This document shows, piece by piece, positions 1 through 6,298 of a stretch of 7,387 nucleotides of DNA. The stretch is taken from NCBI GenBank assembly GCA_031260385.1, contig JAIRKB010000161.1:1-7387 (forward strand). The letters run 5' to 3'. The notes under the pieces were generated by a model, which was not told the DNA's origin, ran no database searches, and saw only the letters and a list, made by a program, of their open reading frames with translations. The position numbers and the translations under genes were made by a program. This DNA is from Propionibacteriaceae bacterium. GTDB taxonomy: Bacteria > Actinomycetota > Actinomycetes > Propionibacteriales > Propionibacteriaceae. Every line of letters starts with the position of its first letter. Positions within the stretch are counted from its first letter, which is position 1.

Positions 1-582
1 CTGCCAGGACTTGATCGGGCTGACTAGGAGACGCTCCATCGTCCCACCGGTACGTTCCGTCACCAGCGACATCCCGGAGGTGATGAAGACGAACACGAAG
101 ATGAAGATGCCGATGAAGATCGGGCCGAGGTAGTCGAAGCCAGTCCAGTCAGCGGAACCATGAAGGTAGGACACCTCAAGGTTCAACGCGCCGCCTTGGC
201 CGGGCGACCCGCTGGCCGCCGCCTTCAAGGCGGTTTGGATGGCGCCGAGAGTACGAGCGGTCGTACCAGCATCCGTACCTTCAACCTTAACCTGCAAGAG
301 GCCCCCCTCCAGGGAGACGATCGCCACGATCGACCGATCGGCCAAGGCGGCCTCAGCTTCGGCTTCGGTCAAAATCGAGACCTCGGCCACCTCATCGAAG
401 GTTGCCACCAACTGATCGGGCAGACCGACGAGCCCGAGCTTCGGATCGGAGGGGGTCGTCCCCAGCATCGCCGAGAAGAGCCAGAGGATGAGGACCGGGG
501 CGACGATGAACATCACAACCGTCCGGGGATCGTGGGAGAACTGCTGCCAGATCCGTTTAGCTTGGGCGAAAACGTTACGCAT
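1..582 (-). CDS. ABC-2 type transporter permease, 3' end beyond the window
   Basis: Membrane subunit of an ABC exporter; with the ATPase encoded just upstream it would move an unknown substrate across the cytoplasmic membrane. I translated it from the ATG at 582-580 and the frame stays open for 194 codons to the window edge, so the C-terminal part is missing. It shows a cytoplasmic N-terminus (MRNVFAQAKRIWQQ), a first membrane segment at about residues 22-40, a large probably extracytoplasmic region at about 41-152, and a second membrane segment at about 153-174 (rich in Ile, Phe, Val). The sequence ERTGGTMERLLVSPI at 176-190 matches the conserved loop of the ABC-2 family (E-R-x-x-G-T-x-E-R-L-x-x-S-P). 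The long outer domain after the first helix is typical of the YhgE/ABC2_membrane_3-like subgroup. The start overlaps the ATPase gene by 8 bases, implying translational coupling. The substrate cannot be told from sequence. Confidence 0.9.
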   Translation of the reverse strand, partial: MRNVFAQAKRIWQQFSHDPRTVVMFIVAPVLILWLFSAMLGTTPSDPKLGLVGLPDQLVATFDEVAEVSILTEAEAEAALADRSIVAIVSLEGGLLQVKVEGTDAGTTARTLGAIQTALKAAASGSPGQGGALNLEVSYLHGSADWTGFDYLGPIFIGIFIFVFVFITSGMSLVTERTGGTMERLLVSPIKSWQ

Positions 583-1357
583 GGCCGAACCTCCGCTTCT
601 TGACCGGCTCCGGTGGGGTGTCAGCTTGGGCGGAGAACTCCAGGAAAGCCTCCTCCAGATTGGATTTCCCGCCGAGGGACACCAACTCGGCTGGACTGCC
701 GTGGGCGATCAGGCGGCCGTCATGGATCATCAGCAGGTCATCACAGTTGGCGGCTTCGTCCATCACATGGGTGGTGATGATCAGGGTGGCACCATCGGCA
801 ACCAGCCCTCGGAAGGCCTCCCACAAGCGGACCCGGTGGACGGGATCCAGCCCGATGGTCGGTTCGTCGAGGACTAACAACCTTGGCGAATGGATGAGGG
901 CGACGGCCAACGACAAGCGCCGTTTCATCCCACCCGAGAAGGCCGCGACCGTCTTCCGCCCAGTCTCCTCCAGGCTGACCGTCGCCAGAACCTTCGGAAT
1001 CGCCTCATCGAGCGCCCGCTTCGACAACCCGTACAACGAGCCGAAAAAGCGCAGATTCTGGGTCGCGGTCAGGTCTTCATACAGGGCATCAGACTGGGGC
1101 ATAAACCCGATCTGGGCCTTAACCTTGCGCGGTGGGGCGGTCTCGCCGAGGACGGTGATCATCCCCGAGGTGGCGACCAGGGCACCGACAATCATGTGAA
1201 CCAGGGTCGTCTTGCCGTGGCCGGACGGCCCAAGCAAGCCCGTGATCTGACCGGGTGGCACATCGAGATCAATGCCGTGAATCACCTCGTTCGACCCATA
1301 ACTCTTGTGGACATCTCTGAGCTGAACCAGCGGCTCAGCGGTGGACGCATCGACCAT
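575..1357 (-). CDS. ABC transporter ATP-binding protein (ABC-2 exporter type)
   Basis: Nucleotide-binding subunit, 260 residues, that powers the adjacent permease. All motifs are present in order: Walker A GPSGHGKT (43-50), Q-loop Q88 in FMPQSDALYEDLT, signature FSGGMKRR (140-147), Walker B LLVLDEPT (160-167), D-loop GLD (169-171) and switch H197 in TTHVMDEA. The Met after SGG and the TTHVMDEA form are usual for export ATPases of the DrrA/CcmA/NatA kind. Two mild departures are His in place of the usual Ser/Ala/Cys in Walker A and Phe in place of Leu at the start of the signature. A charged tail (KKRRFGHA) ends the protein. The start ATG at 1357-1355 has GGAGG a few bases upstream (gGAGGtgccATG), a rather short spacing, and residues 9-20 already form the conserved first strand, so no later start fits. 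It is the first gene of a leftward operon. Confidence 0.95.
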   Translation of the reverse strand: MVDASTAEPLVQLRDVHKSYGSNEVIHGIDLDVPPGQITGLLGPSGHGKTTLVHMIVGALVATSGMITVLGETAPPRKVKAQIGFMPQSDALYEDLTATQNLRFFGSLYGLSKRALDEAIPKVLATVSLEETGRKTVAAFSGGMKRRLSLAVALIHSPRLLVLDEPTIGLDPVHRVRLWEAFRGLVADGATLIITTHVMDEAANCDDLLMIHDGRLIAHGSPAELVSLGGKSNLEEAFLEFSAQADTPPEPVKKRRFGHA

Positions 1358-1516
1358 GGCACCTCCGCCTCATTTTCGGTTGTTCCAAGCCTATTACATT
1401 CCACCGGTTTGGCTACCCGCCGCTAAGGACCGGGAATTTTTCGGCTCGATTTGTGGTTTCAGCTTCATGGCAGCGCCTTGTTGACCGTCAGCCAGGCGCC
1501 TAGGAGGAGTGCCACT
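1358..1516. promoter_or_regulatory. Divergent intergenic region with promoters for the ABC operon and the cell-wall enzyme gene
   Basis: These 159 bases separate two outward-facing genes, so promoters for both must lie here. For the leftward ABC operon, a possible -10 box TAATAG reads on the minus strand at 1396-1391, about 34 bases before the start codon; no good -35 box stands at the right distance. For the rightward gene, a TTGACC at 1481-1486 resembles a -35 box, but the sequence 17 bases on is the ribosome binding site rather than a -10 box. Neither promoter is firmly assigned. Confidence 0.35.
1502..1507 (+). promoter_or_regulatory. Ribosome binding site that sets the start at 1517
   Basis: AGGAGG, a full Shine-Dalgarno match, ends 9 bases before the ATG at 1517. 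The same frame is open back to a TTG at 1451, but that longer start would place 22 non-hydrophobic residues before the signal peptide and has no comparable binding site, so the ATG is preferred. Confidence 0.85.
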
Positions 1517-2614
1517 ATGACTATCTTGTCGCGATCACGGTTGCTGGTTGCAGCCTTAAGTGTTCTATGTTCCGCTGGCCTGATCTTTGGGTCAACAACC
1601 CCATCCCACGCTGATGAGCCGGACGCCCTGCGTAACCTTGCGCTGGCTGAAGCGGCCTACGATGCCGCCCAAGCCGCTTGGCAGCAAGCCCAAGCGGCGG
1701 TCGCCCAGGCCGCCATCGACCTTTACAACGCGGAGGAAGCGCTCAAGGTCGCCCAAGCGCGCGCCGCCATCAACCAGGCTTCGATTGACCGTCAGCAGGA
1801 TGCGATTAACGCCTACGCCCGTTCGGTGGTTCAGGATTCCTTGCCGCTCGTACGTCTGGCCGTACTGATGAACGCTGAGACAACCGCCAACCTGGCCAAT
1901 CGGGTCCAGTGGAATGACACTGTCTTGGCGATCAACCAAGTCAATCTCAATGAGCTACGCCAGATTCAGGCTAGTCTCAACCTAGCCAAGATACAGGCCG
2001 AGACCGCCAAGGTCGCCGCCGAGCAGGCCAAGACCAAAGCCGACGCCGAGTTGGTGATCGCCCAGGCCGCCCGCGAGGAGGCCGAACGAACCCGCGCCGC
2101 CATGCTCGCCGCCTTGGAGGCCTACCAAGATATCGTCGGACCAACCCCGGGGCCCTCCGGACCTGGTGGGAACTCCAGCCCGACGACACCGATGCCCCCC
2201 AAGCCAACCCCCACCCCGAGCCCGAGTCCCAAGCCAACCCCGAGCCCGAGCCCCAGTCCAACGCCGACACCCACGCCCACCCCGACCCCACCGCCGTCCA
2301 CCGACCTTACCCCCGCCCAGGCGAAAGCCGCCGCTAAGGGTATGGTCGCTGCGTACGGCTGGAATGACGCCCAATATCAATGCCTGGTCTGGCTGTGGGA
2401 GCGGGAGTCGAACTGGCGTTGGTGGGCCGAGAACCCCTACTCCGGAGCCTATGGCATCCCGCAGTCCCTACCCGCCAACAAGATGGCGAGCGCCGGGTCC
2501 GACTGGAAGACCAATGCGATCACCCAGATGCGTTGGGGCCTGGACTATATCTGGTGGCGTTACGACGCCCCTTGCGGGGCTTGGGACCATTCCGAACAGG
2601 TTAACTGGTACTGA
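1517..2614 (+). CDS. Secreted coiled-coil protein with lysozyme-like (transglycosylase-type) C-terminal domain
   Basis: Predicted exported peptidoglycan-acting protein of 365 residues. Residues 1-32 form a signal peptide: basic start (SRSR), hydrophobic core at about 9-26, and a likely cut after SHA (30-32). Residues about 36-205 are very rich in Ala, Gln, Glu and Lys and look like two long helices forming a coiled coil, as in the N-terminal parts of PcsB/Rip-type cell-wall proteins. Residues 209-261 are a Pro-Thr-Ser-Lys linker. Residues about 265-365 match the small lysozyme-like domain common in actinobacterial secreted proteins: AYGWNDAQYQCLVWLWERESNW is followed by NPYSGAYGIPQSLP, KMASAG and a GLDYI...RY...PCGAW block, ending in a terminal WY. 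E297, in the ES-x-W motif, is the likely catalytic acid. C289 and C353 could form a disulfide. The gene is divergent from the ABC operon and 87 bases upstream of the glycosyltransferase. The cleavage activity and its target are inferred from family. Confidence 0.87.
   Translation: MTILSRSRLLVAALSVLCSAGLIFGSTTPSHADEPDALRNLALAEAAYDAAQAAWQQAQAAVAQAAIDLYNAEEALKVAQARAAINQASIDRQQDAINAYARSVVQDSLPLVRLAVLMNAETTANLANRVQWNDTVLAINQVNLNELRQIQASLNLAKIQAETAKVAAEQAKTKADAELVIAQAAREEAERTRAAMLAALEAYQDIVGPTPGPSGPGGNSSPTTPMPPKPTPTPSPSPKPTPSPSPSPTPTPTPTPTPPPSTDLTPAQAKAAAKGMVAAYGWNDAQYQCLVWLWERESNWRWWAENPYSGAYGIPQSLPANKMASAGSDWKTNAITQMRWGLDYIWWRYDAPCGAWDHSEQVNWY
2141..2299 (+). repeat. Low-complexity C-rich tract encoding the Pro-Thr-Ser linker
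   Basis: Inside the cell-wall enzyme gene, imperfect short repeats of CCNACN/CCGAGC type encode PTPTPSPSPKPTPSPSP-like sequence. A longer unit, CCCAAGCCAACCCC, occurs twice (starting at 2198 and 2228, 30 bases apart). Such tracts change length by slippage, so linker length probably differs among strains. The linker likely spans the wall or spaces the catalytic domain from the coiled coil. Confidence 0.8.
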
Positions 2615-2701
2615 CATCACCCAAGACCGTGCCATTCCCCCCGTCAAGCGACTACGATTTGTTTGGTGAGAAATACCCGCCCAAGGGAAGGGGACTGATC
2701 G

Positions 2702-3883
2702 GTGAAGGTACTAGTGCTCTCGCGCAGCATGGGCGAAGGTCACAATCGGGCCGCCTTGGCGGTCAGCGAAGCCCTAGCCGCGCGCGGTCACACCTGCGAA
2801 ACCCTCGACGCTTTGCGCTTGCTCAACTTCGACGAACGGGAGCTGCACGGTCGGGCGGCGCGCAAAGCCCAACGCAGAGAACACACCCACCGCTCCGGTT
2901 CCGATATCGCCTCAGCGGCCTACGGTTGGGCGGCCTTCAAAGCGCCAGCCCTCTTCGGCGCGGTTTACACCGCCGGTGAGGTGGTCTGCCGGGCGCCCTT
3001 CCCGTCGCCGGTCTATCTCCAAAACCAGAAGTATGCCGCCGAGACTTGGGCTTATATCGAAGATCGCCGCTTTGATGTCGTCATCTCTACCCATACCTTT
3101 CCTTTGGAAACGATGTCGGCGATCCGGAAACGCTACCCATCGAAGGTTCGTTATTACGGGGTTTTGACCGACTACACCCCGACGCCTTTCTTCGCCGAGG
3201 CGGCCCTCGATGGCTATTTCATTGGCCATCCGGATCTGATGCGCAAATGTCGCCGAGCGGGGCTCCCGGAAGCGATCACCTATCCGACCGGCATCCCCAT
3301 CTCGCGCCGCTTCCACCGGCCGACCAACGCTGACGAAAAAGCCAAGGTACGCCTGGGGCTCGGTCTACCACCAGACGTACCAATCTTTCTGTTGATGTCG
3401 GGCGGGGTGGGCAGCCAGAATGCCCCGGCGACCTGCGATCACCTGCTCGCCGAGGGCGGGGAGAAGGTCCACGTTGTCATCATGACCGGGCGGCGGACCG
3501 ACTTCTACAAGTCGACGACCGCCCGCTACCAGCTCGACGCGCGCGTTTCGGTGATCCCCTTCACCGAGCGGGTGCCGGAATACATGACCGCAGCCGACGT
3601 GATCCTCTCGAAGCCCGGTGGGGTTTCGAGCACCGAGGCGGCGGTTTCCGGGGTGCCGCTCATCCACACGGCGGCGATCCCCGGTTGCGAAACCAAGAAC
3701 GCCCAGTTCTTCTCCACCCATGGCATGTCGCTCTACAACCAGCGCCCGACCGAGGCGGCCCGCCTGGCTTGCTGGTTGTTGGACGATCGCGCCAAGGTGG
3801 CGTCAATGCTCTCCCACCAAGCGGCCAATATTCCGCTGGGGGCGGCTGATCGGGTGGTCGACCGGCTCGAAGGGCCTACCTGA
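2702..3883 (+). CDS. MGDG synthase-like glycosyltransferase (GT28 family)
   Basis: Predicted peripheral-membrane enzyme of 393 residues that transfers a sugar from a nucleotide sugar to a lipid, most likely diacylglycerol, to make a membrane glycolipid. The N-terminal MGDG-synthase domain has the GEGH loop (11-14, MGEGHNRAA), DVVISTHTFP (125-134) and the VLTDYTPTPF block (154-163). The C-terminal GT28 domain has a FLLMSGGVGS strand-loop (229-238), VVIMTGRR (258-265) and PFTERVPEYMTAADVILSKPGG (286-307), with E312 of the S-S-T-E-A motif as probable nucleotide-sugar contact. Length and motif order fit bacterial UgtP/MGD-like enzymes; undecaprenyl-linked substrates (MurG-like) are less likely given the N-terminal domain. 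The start is GTG at 2702, 8 bases after AAGGGG (2688-2693). The stop shares a base with the next ATG. Sugar donor and acceptor are not determined. Confidence 0.88.
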   Translation: MKVLVLSRSMGEGHNRAALAVSEALAARGHTCETLDALRLLNFDERELHGRAARKAQRREHTHRSGSDIASAAYGWAAFKAPALFGAVYTAGEVVCRAPFPSPVYLQNQKYAAETWAYIEDRRFDVVISTHTFPLETMSAIRKRYPSKVRYYGVLTDYTPTPFFAEAALDGYFIGHPDLMRKCRRAGLPEAITYPTGIPISRRFHRPTNADEKAKVRLGLGLPPDVPIFLLMSGGVGSQNAPATCDHLLAEGGEKVHVVIMTGRRTDFYKSTTARYQLDARVSVIPFTERVPEYMTAADVILSKPGGVSSTEAAVSGVPLIHTAAIPGCETKNAQFFSTHGMSLYNQRPTEAARLACWLLDDRAKVASMLSHQAANIPLGAADRVVDRLEGPT

Positions 3884-4659
3884 TGGTCAAAAAGCGGGTG
3901 GTGGTGGCCGATGTCAGCCAAGCGGATTTTGGGGTCGGCGAGCGGGTGACCAAGCGCCGGGCGGTGGATGAGACCTACCGCTATCAGCACCCCAACCCGT
4001 TGTGGCATGTGGTGGCGGGGCTGGTCTACTGGGTGCTTGCTTCGCCCGTGGCTTTTGTGGTCTCCCGGATGTACGGGATGCGCTTCGTCAACCGGGCGGC
4101 GATCCGGCGAACTGGTGGTTGCTATATCTACGGTAATCACACCCACTGGACTGATGCCATCATGCCCTATCTGCTCGCCTGGCCCCGGCGCGGTTATATT
4201 ACCGCTGGCCCGGTGGCTTTCTCCCTCCCGGTAGCGCGCTCGATCGTGCCGATGGTCGGTGGGATCCCGCTTAACACCACCGAAGTTGGACGCGCCAACT
4301 TCCGGGCCGCCCTTGACTCTATGATCCAAGCTGGTCACCCGGTGGCCGTCCTCCCGGAAGCCCACGAATGGCCTTATTACAACGGGATTCGCGACTTCCC
4401 AGATCACAGTTTCACTTATCCCGTACGCTCGAAAGCCCCCGTAATCGGCTATGTTGTCACCTACCGCCAACGCCGCTGGCGCAAGCATCGTCCCCCGCTA
4501 TTGACGATCACCGTCGGCGACCCAATCTACCCCGCCGCCTGGCAGGATCACCCCAACCCCAAGGGCTACCTACGCGACGCCGTCCATACCTTCATGTGCG
4601 ATACCGTACGCGAAAATCAGAGCTACGGCTGGATCGAATATCAGGTCACCGCCGCCTGA
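3883..4659 (+). CDS. PlsC-type 1-acyl-glycerol-3-phosphate acyltransferase
   Basis: Predicted membrane-bound acyltransferase of 258 residues that would acylate lysophosphatidic acid or a related lipid. Its ATG lies in a TGATG junction with the glycosyltransferase stop, so the two are co-translated and probably serve one glycolipid pathway. A hydrophobic segment at about 40-62 should anchor it. The catalytic H-x4-D motif is NHTHWTD (85-91; H86, D91). Motif II is GGIPLN (126-131), and motif IV is KAPVIGYVV (184-192). Motif III is unusual: in place of EGT(R) it reads PEAHEWPYYNGIR (158-170), a form I recall from a PlsC subfamily of Gram-positive bacteria, so it is probably functional. The last 14 bases overlap the hipA-like gene tail to tail. 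The final residues WIEYQVTAA are encoded by one copy of a 21-bp direct repeat, which suggests that the C-terminus was rewritten by an insertion. Confidence 0.87.
   Translation: MVKKRVVVADVSQADFGVGERVTKRRAVDETYRYQHPNPLWHVVAGLVYWVLASPVAFVVSRMYGMRFVNRAAIRRTGGCYIYGNHTHWTDAIMPYLLAWPRRGYITAGPVAFSLPVARSIVPMVGGIPLNTTEVGRANFRAALDSMIQAGHPVAVLPEAHEWPYYNGIRDFPDHSFTYPVRSKAPVIGYVVTYRQRRWRKHRPPLLTITVGDPIYPAAWQDHPNPKGYLRDAVHTFMCDTVRENQSYGWIEYQVTAA
4628..4648 (+). repeat. Left copy of 21-bp direct repeat (possible attL core)
   Basis: This 21-base segment starts GCTGGATCGA and ends ATCAGGTCA. It is identical to 6278-6298 in the same orientation. Here it forms the last codons of the acyltransferase gene (W-I-E-Y-Q-V), and its final three bases (TCA, 4646-4648) are the complement of the hipA-like stop codon. 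By simple arithmetic an exact 21-mer repeat by chance in a window this size is of the order of 1 in 100,000. Confidence 0.9.
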
Positions 4660-5920
4660 GCTCCTTGCTCATGAGCTGGTCTTGTGTATGACGGCAAAGC
4701 TGAGCGATGGGACTGAGCAAACGCCCGGTGAACTCCGGAAGTCCTAAGGCACCTAGTTGGTCTGATAGGGCATCTGGAAGTTTGTTGGCTAGTTCCCACA
4801 GACGTTGAAGACCCCACTCAGGGTTCAGTTGATTGGCGGAAAGAAACCTCATCCAGTGTTGCGGCGTGATGAGACCGAACCGCGACTCACCCGCGATCGC
4901 CATCGCAAGACGCCTAGTGGTAAAGACACCCGGCCCGCCTTCAACGTCGTAGGGTAGGGCGCTCGCAACATCATATAGCGGAGCCAGCGCAACCTGAGAC
5001 CCGGAGAGCAGAAGAGAGTAGTTGCGGGAATGCCCGTCTGGTGCACCCAGGAGGTAGTTAGCCATGAGGGCCTCCGCGAACCGCTGCCTACTTGACTCAT
5101 CCGCCCAAGCACCCAATAGTTCGAGGACACTACGCGCCTGAGGGCCGCCTTGGCGTTCGTACGCTCGTACGAGCCCTAGGGCTTGGCAAAGGTCTTCAGT
5201 ATGGCGTCTCAGTACGGTGCCGTCAGACTCGATCACGCGGTCGAAACGGGTGACGACCATACTTGAACGATCCTGAAAAGTCGTGTACTGGGTTGGAGCG
5301 GTTGGCACCCCACAATCGCTCAATGCGCGCAAGCAGACGTGTTCGTTGGCAGCCAACAACCGCACGCCAACAATCCCAGGCTTCACGATGTGAGTGGAGG
5401 CAGCCGAACCGGTCGGAACCGCCCATCCACCGTCTTGAAGCAACCGTAGAGGAAACTTACTTTGACCACCACCCAAACTCCAATGCCCGTCCTCGATCCG
5501 CCAGTCCGACTCGTCTTCCGCAAGGGCAGTGAGACGATCCCTGATCCATGTCTCGTTAACAGGGTCGCATCCGCCTACTTGAGCAATGGCTTGCTCAGTC
5601 TGGTCAGGTGTCGTCACCTGGACAGCACCGGGGCAATCTAGCCCCACGCTTCCCAGTAGCCCCATGATGTCGGTCACTTTTACGCCTGCGCGGTCTGCCA
5701 GGTGGGCCCGTACGGCGTCGTTCGCTGGCAGAAGCCCCTGAATCCAGGCAATCGTTGCCCGCTGTGACTGGGGCTGGGGGCGTAATGGCATCGAAAGGGA
5801 CAGCGGCGTGGGGTTGGGGGCAGCGAGGTAGGTCTCATCGTAGGTGAACCTCACCGCAGTGTCACGGGTGATTACTCCCACTCGCTCACCGTGAAGAAAG
5901 ACAACCAAAGACCTTGTCAT
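4646..5920 (-). CDS. hipA: HipA-like serine/threonine kinase toxin
   Basis: Predicted kinase toxin of 424 residues, the usual length for a one-chain HipA. Known HipA enzymes phosphorylate aminoacyl-tRNA synthetases (GltX in E. coli) and arrest translation; the target here is unknown. The N-terminal part shows the HipA_N features GLLPAN (62-67) and GLDCPGAV (93-100). The kinase core has the Gly-rich SLGGGQSK loop (148-155; S148 aligns with the autophosphorylated Ser of E. coli HipA), THIVKP with probable ATP-binding K180, VTRFDR (223-228), HTEDLCQALG (240-249), the catalytic loop GAPDGHSRN (292-300; D295, N300) and PLYDVAS with metal-binding D317. All key residues are present, so it should be active. 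The ATG overlaps the hipB stop by 4 bases (ATGA). The gene ends inside the left 21-bp repeat and overlaps the acyltransferase gene by 14 bases tail to tail. Confidence 0.93.
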   Translation of the reverse strand: MTRSLVVFLHGERVGVITRDTAVRFTYDETYLAAPNPTPLSLSMPLRPQPQSQRATIAWIQGLLPANDAVRAHLADRAGVKVTDIMGLLGSVGLDCPGAVQVTTPDQTEQAIAQVGGCDPVNETWIRDRLTALAEDESDWRIEDGHWSLGGGQSKFPLRLLQDGGWAVPTGSAASTHIVKPGIVGVRLLAANEHVCLRALSDCGVPTAPTQYTTFQDRSSMVVTRFDRVIESDGTVLRRHTEDLCQALGLVRAYERQGGPQARSVLELLGAWADESSRQRFAEALMANYLLGAPDGHSRNYSLLLSGSQVALAPLYDVASALPYDVEGGPGVFTTRRLAMAIAGESRFGLITPQHWMRFLSANQLNPEWGLQRLWELANKLPDALSDQLGALGLPEFTGRLLSPIAQLCRHTQDQLMSKELRRR

Positions 5921-6177
5921 GAGGCGTATCCTGCGACAATATCCTCGAGGGTGGTGTCACGCGGTGGGATTGGGGTGACAGCGAGCTCCAAACCAAGAGC
6001 GCGCAGGACCGCGCGAACCGGGGCAAGCTGCGCATTGGGGTGCCCCCGTTCAAGGACACTGACCCAGCGTTCCGAGACAACGGCACGATGCGCCAGTTCC
6101 GCCTGGGTCCACCCCAGACTTTCGCGATGCTCACGAACTAGACGACCAAGTTCGTGTGATGTCCGCGCCAGTTCCAT
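5917..6177 (-). CDS. hipB: HipB-like antitoxin, XRE-family DNA-binding protein
   Basis: Predicted 86-residue antitoxin and autorepressor. Residues about 10-65 form a Cro/C1-type helix-turn-helix: LGRLVREHRESLGWTQAELA (10-29), then HRAVVSERWVSVLERG, where the second helix pair reads DNA. A short tail (about 66-86) would contact the toxin, as in HipB proteins. Start ATG at 6177-6175 follows GGAGGG with a short gap of 3 bases; no better start is seen because the first conserved helix begins soon after. It is the first gene of the two-gene operon and overlaps hipA by ATGA, the usual antitoxin-first order. The perfect palindrome just upstream is its probable operator. Confidence 0.92.
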   Translation of the reverse strand: MELARTSHELGRLVREHRESLGWTQAELAHRAVVSERWVSVLERGHPNAQLAPVRAVLRALGLELAVTPIPPRDTTLEDIVAGYAS

Positions 6178-6200
6178 ATACCCTCCAGCCTTCAGTAACT

Positions 6201-6214
6201 TGATCGTACGATCA
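6201..6214 (-). promoter_or_regulatory. Perfect 14-bp palindrome, probable HipB operator over the hipBA -10 box
   Basis: TGATCGTACGATCA is identical to its own reverse complement and lies 24 bases before the hipB start. On the minus strand a near-consensus -10 box, TATGAT (6216-6211), shares four bases with it, so a bound dimer would block RNA polymerase: autorepression, as known for HipB. The -35 is weak; TTGTAC at 6242-6237 is the closest match, at a spacing of 20, or 17 from an alternative TGATAT. That HipB is the ligand is inferred from position. Confidence 0.7.
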
Positions 6215-6226
6215 TATCATTGAATC

Positions 6227-6240
6227 TGATCGAACGGTAC
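6227..6240 (-). promoter_or_regulatory. Imperfect second operator-like site
   Basis: TGATCGAACGGTAC matches the perfect palindrome at 10 of 14 positions, starts 26 bases from it and keeps an intact TGATC half-site. It lies across the -35 region of the presumed hipBA promoter. Two sites would allow cooperative binding of HipB or HipA-HipB complexes. Confidence 0.4.
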
Positions 6241-6277
6241 AATTCCTCCTGACGGGCGTGAAAAGAGGACGCCATAC

Positions 6278-6298
6278 GCTGGATCGAATATCAGGTCA
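6278..6298 (+). repeat. Right copy of 21-bp direct repeat (possible attR core)
   Basis: Identical over 21 bases to 4628-4648, 1650 bases downstream and in the same orientation. It lies upstream of hipB, about 100 bases from its start codon. Weaker similarity continues after it: a GCCGCC-GAG stretch follows both copies, 9 bases further out at this end. Confidence 0.9.

Larger units (their letters stand above)
4628..6277. mobile_element. Putative minimal inserted element carrying hipBA, bounded by 21-bp direct repeats
   Basis: A 1650-bp unit from the start of one 21-bp repeat to the start of the other. It holds only the hipB-hipA module and its promoter. The left repeat completes the acyltransferase gene; the right repeat is followed in frame by an alternative C-terminus and stop, as expected when an element enters the 3' end of a gene and supplies a substitute end. 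Base composition supports a foreign origin: line 4741-4800 has 30 of 60 G+C against 41 of 60 at 3901-3960. No integrase, transposase or terminal inverted repeat is seen, so mobility in trans, decay of a larger element, or capture by recombination are all possible. Boundaries can be placed only to within the repeat. Confidence 0.5.

Noticed and set aside
1481..1509. TTGACC as -35 box for the cell-wall enzyme gene
   Set aside because: No -10 box at the right spacing; that position is occupied by the ribosome binding site.
1451..1516. Upstream TTG start for the lysozyme-like protein
   Set aside because: It would put 22 residues in front of a normal signal peptide and bypass a perfect AGGAGG positioned for the ATG at 1517.
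1977..2380. Antisense open frames rich in Gly, Trp, Arg and Ser across the linker region
   Set aside because: They are by-products of the C-rich Pro-Thr-Ser repeat tract and have low-complexity translations.
4649..6277. Insertion sequence or transposon ends
   Set aside because: No terminal inverted repeats or transposase are visible, and a 21-bp direct repeat is longer than a normal transposon target duplication.
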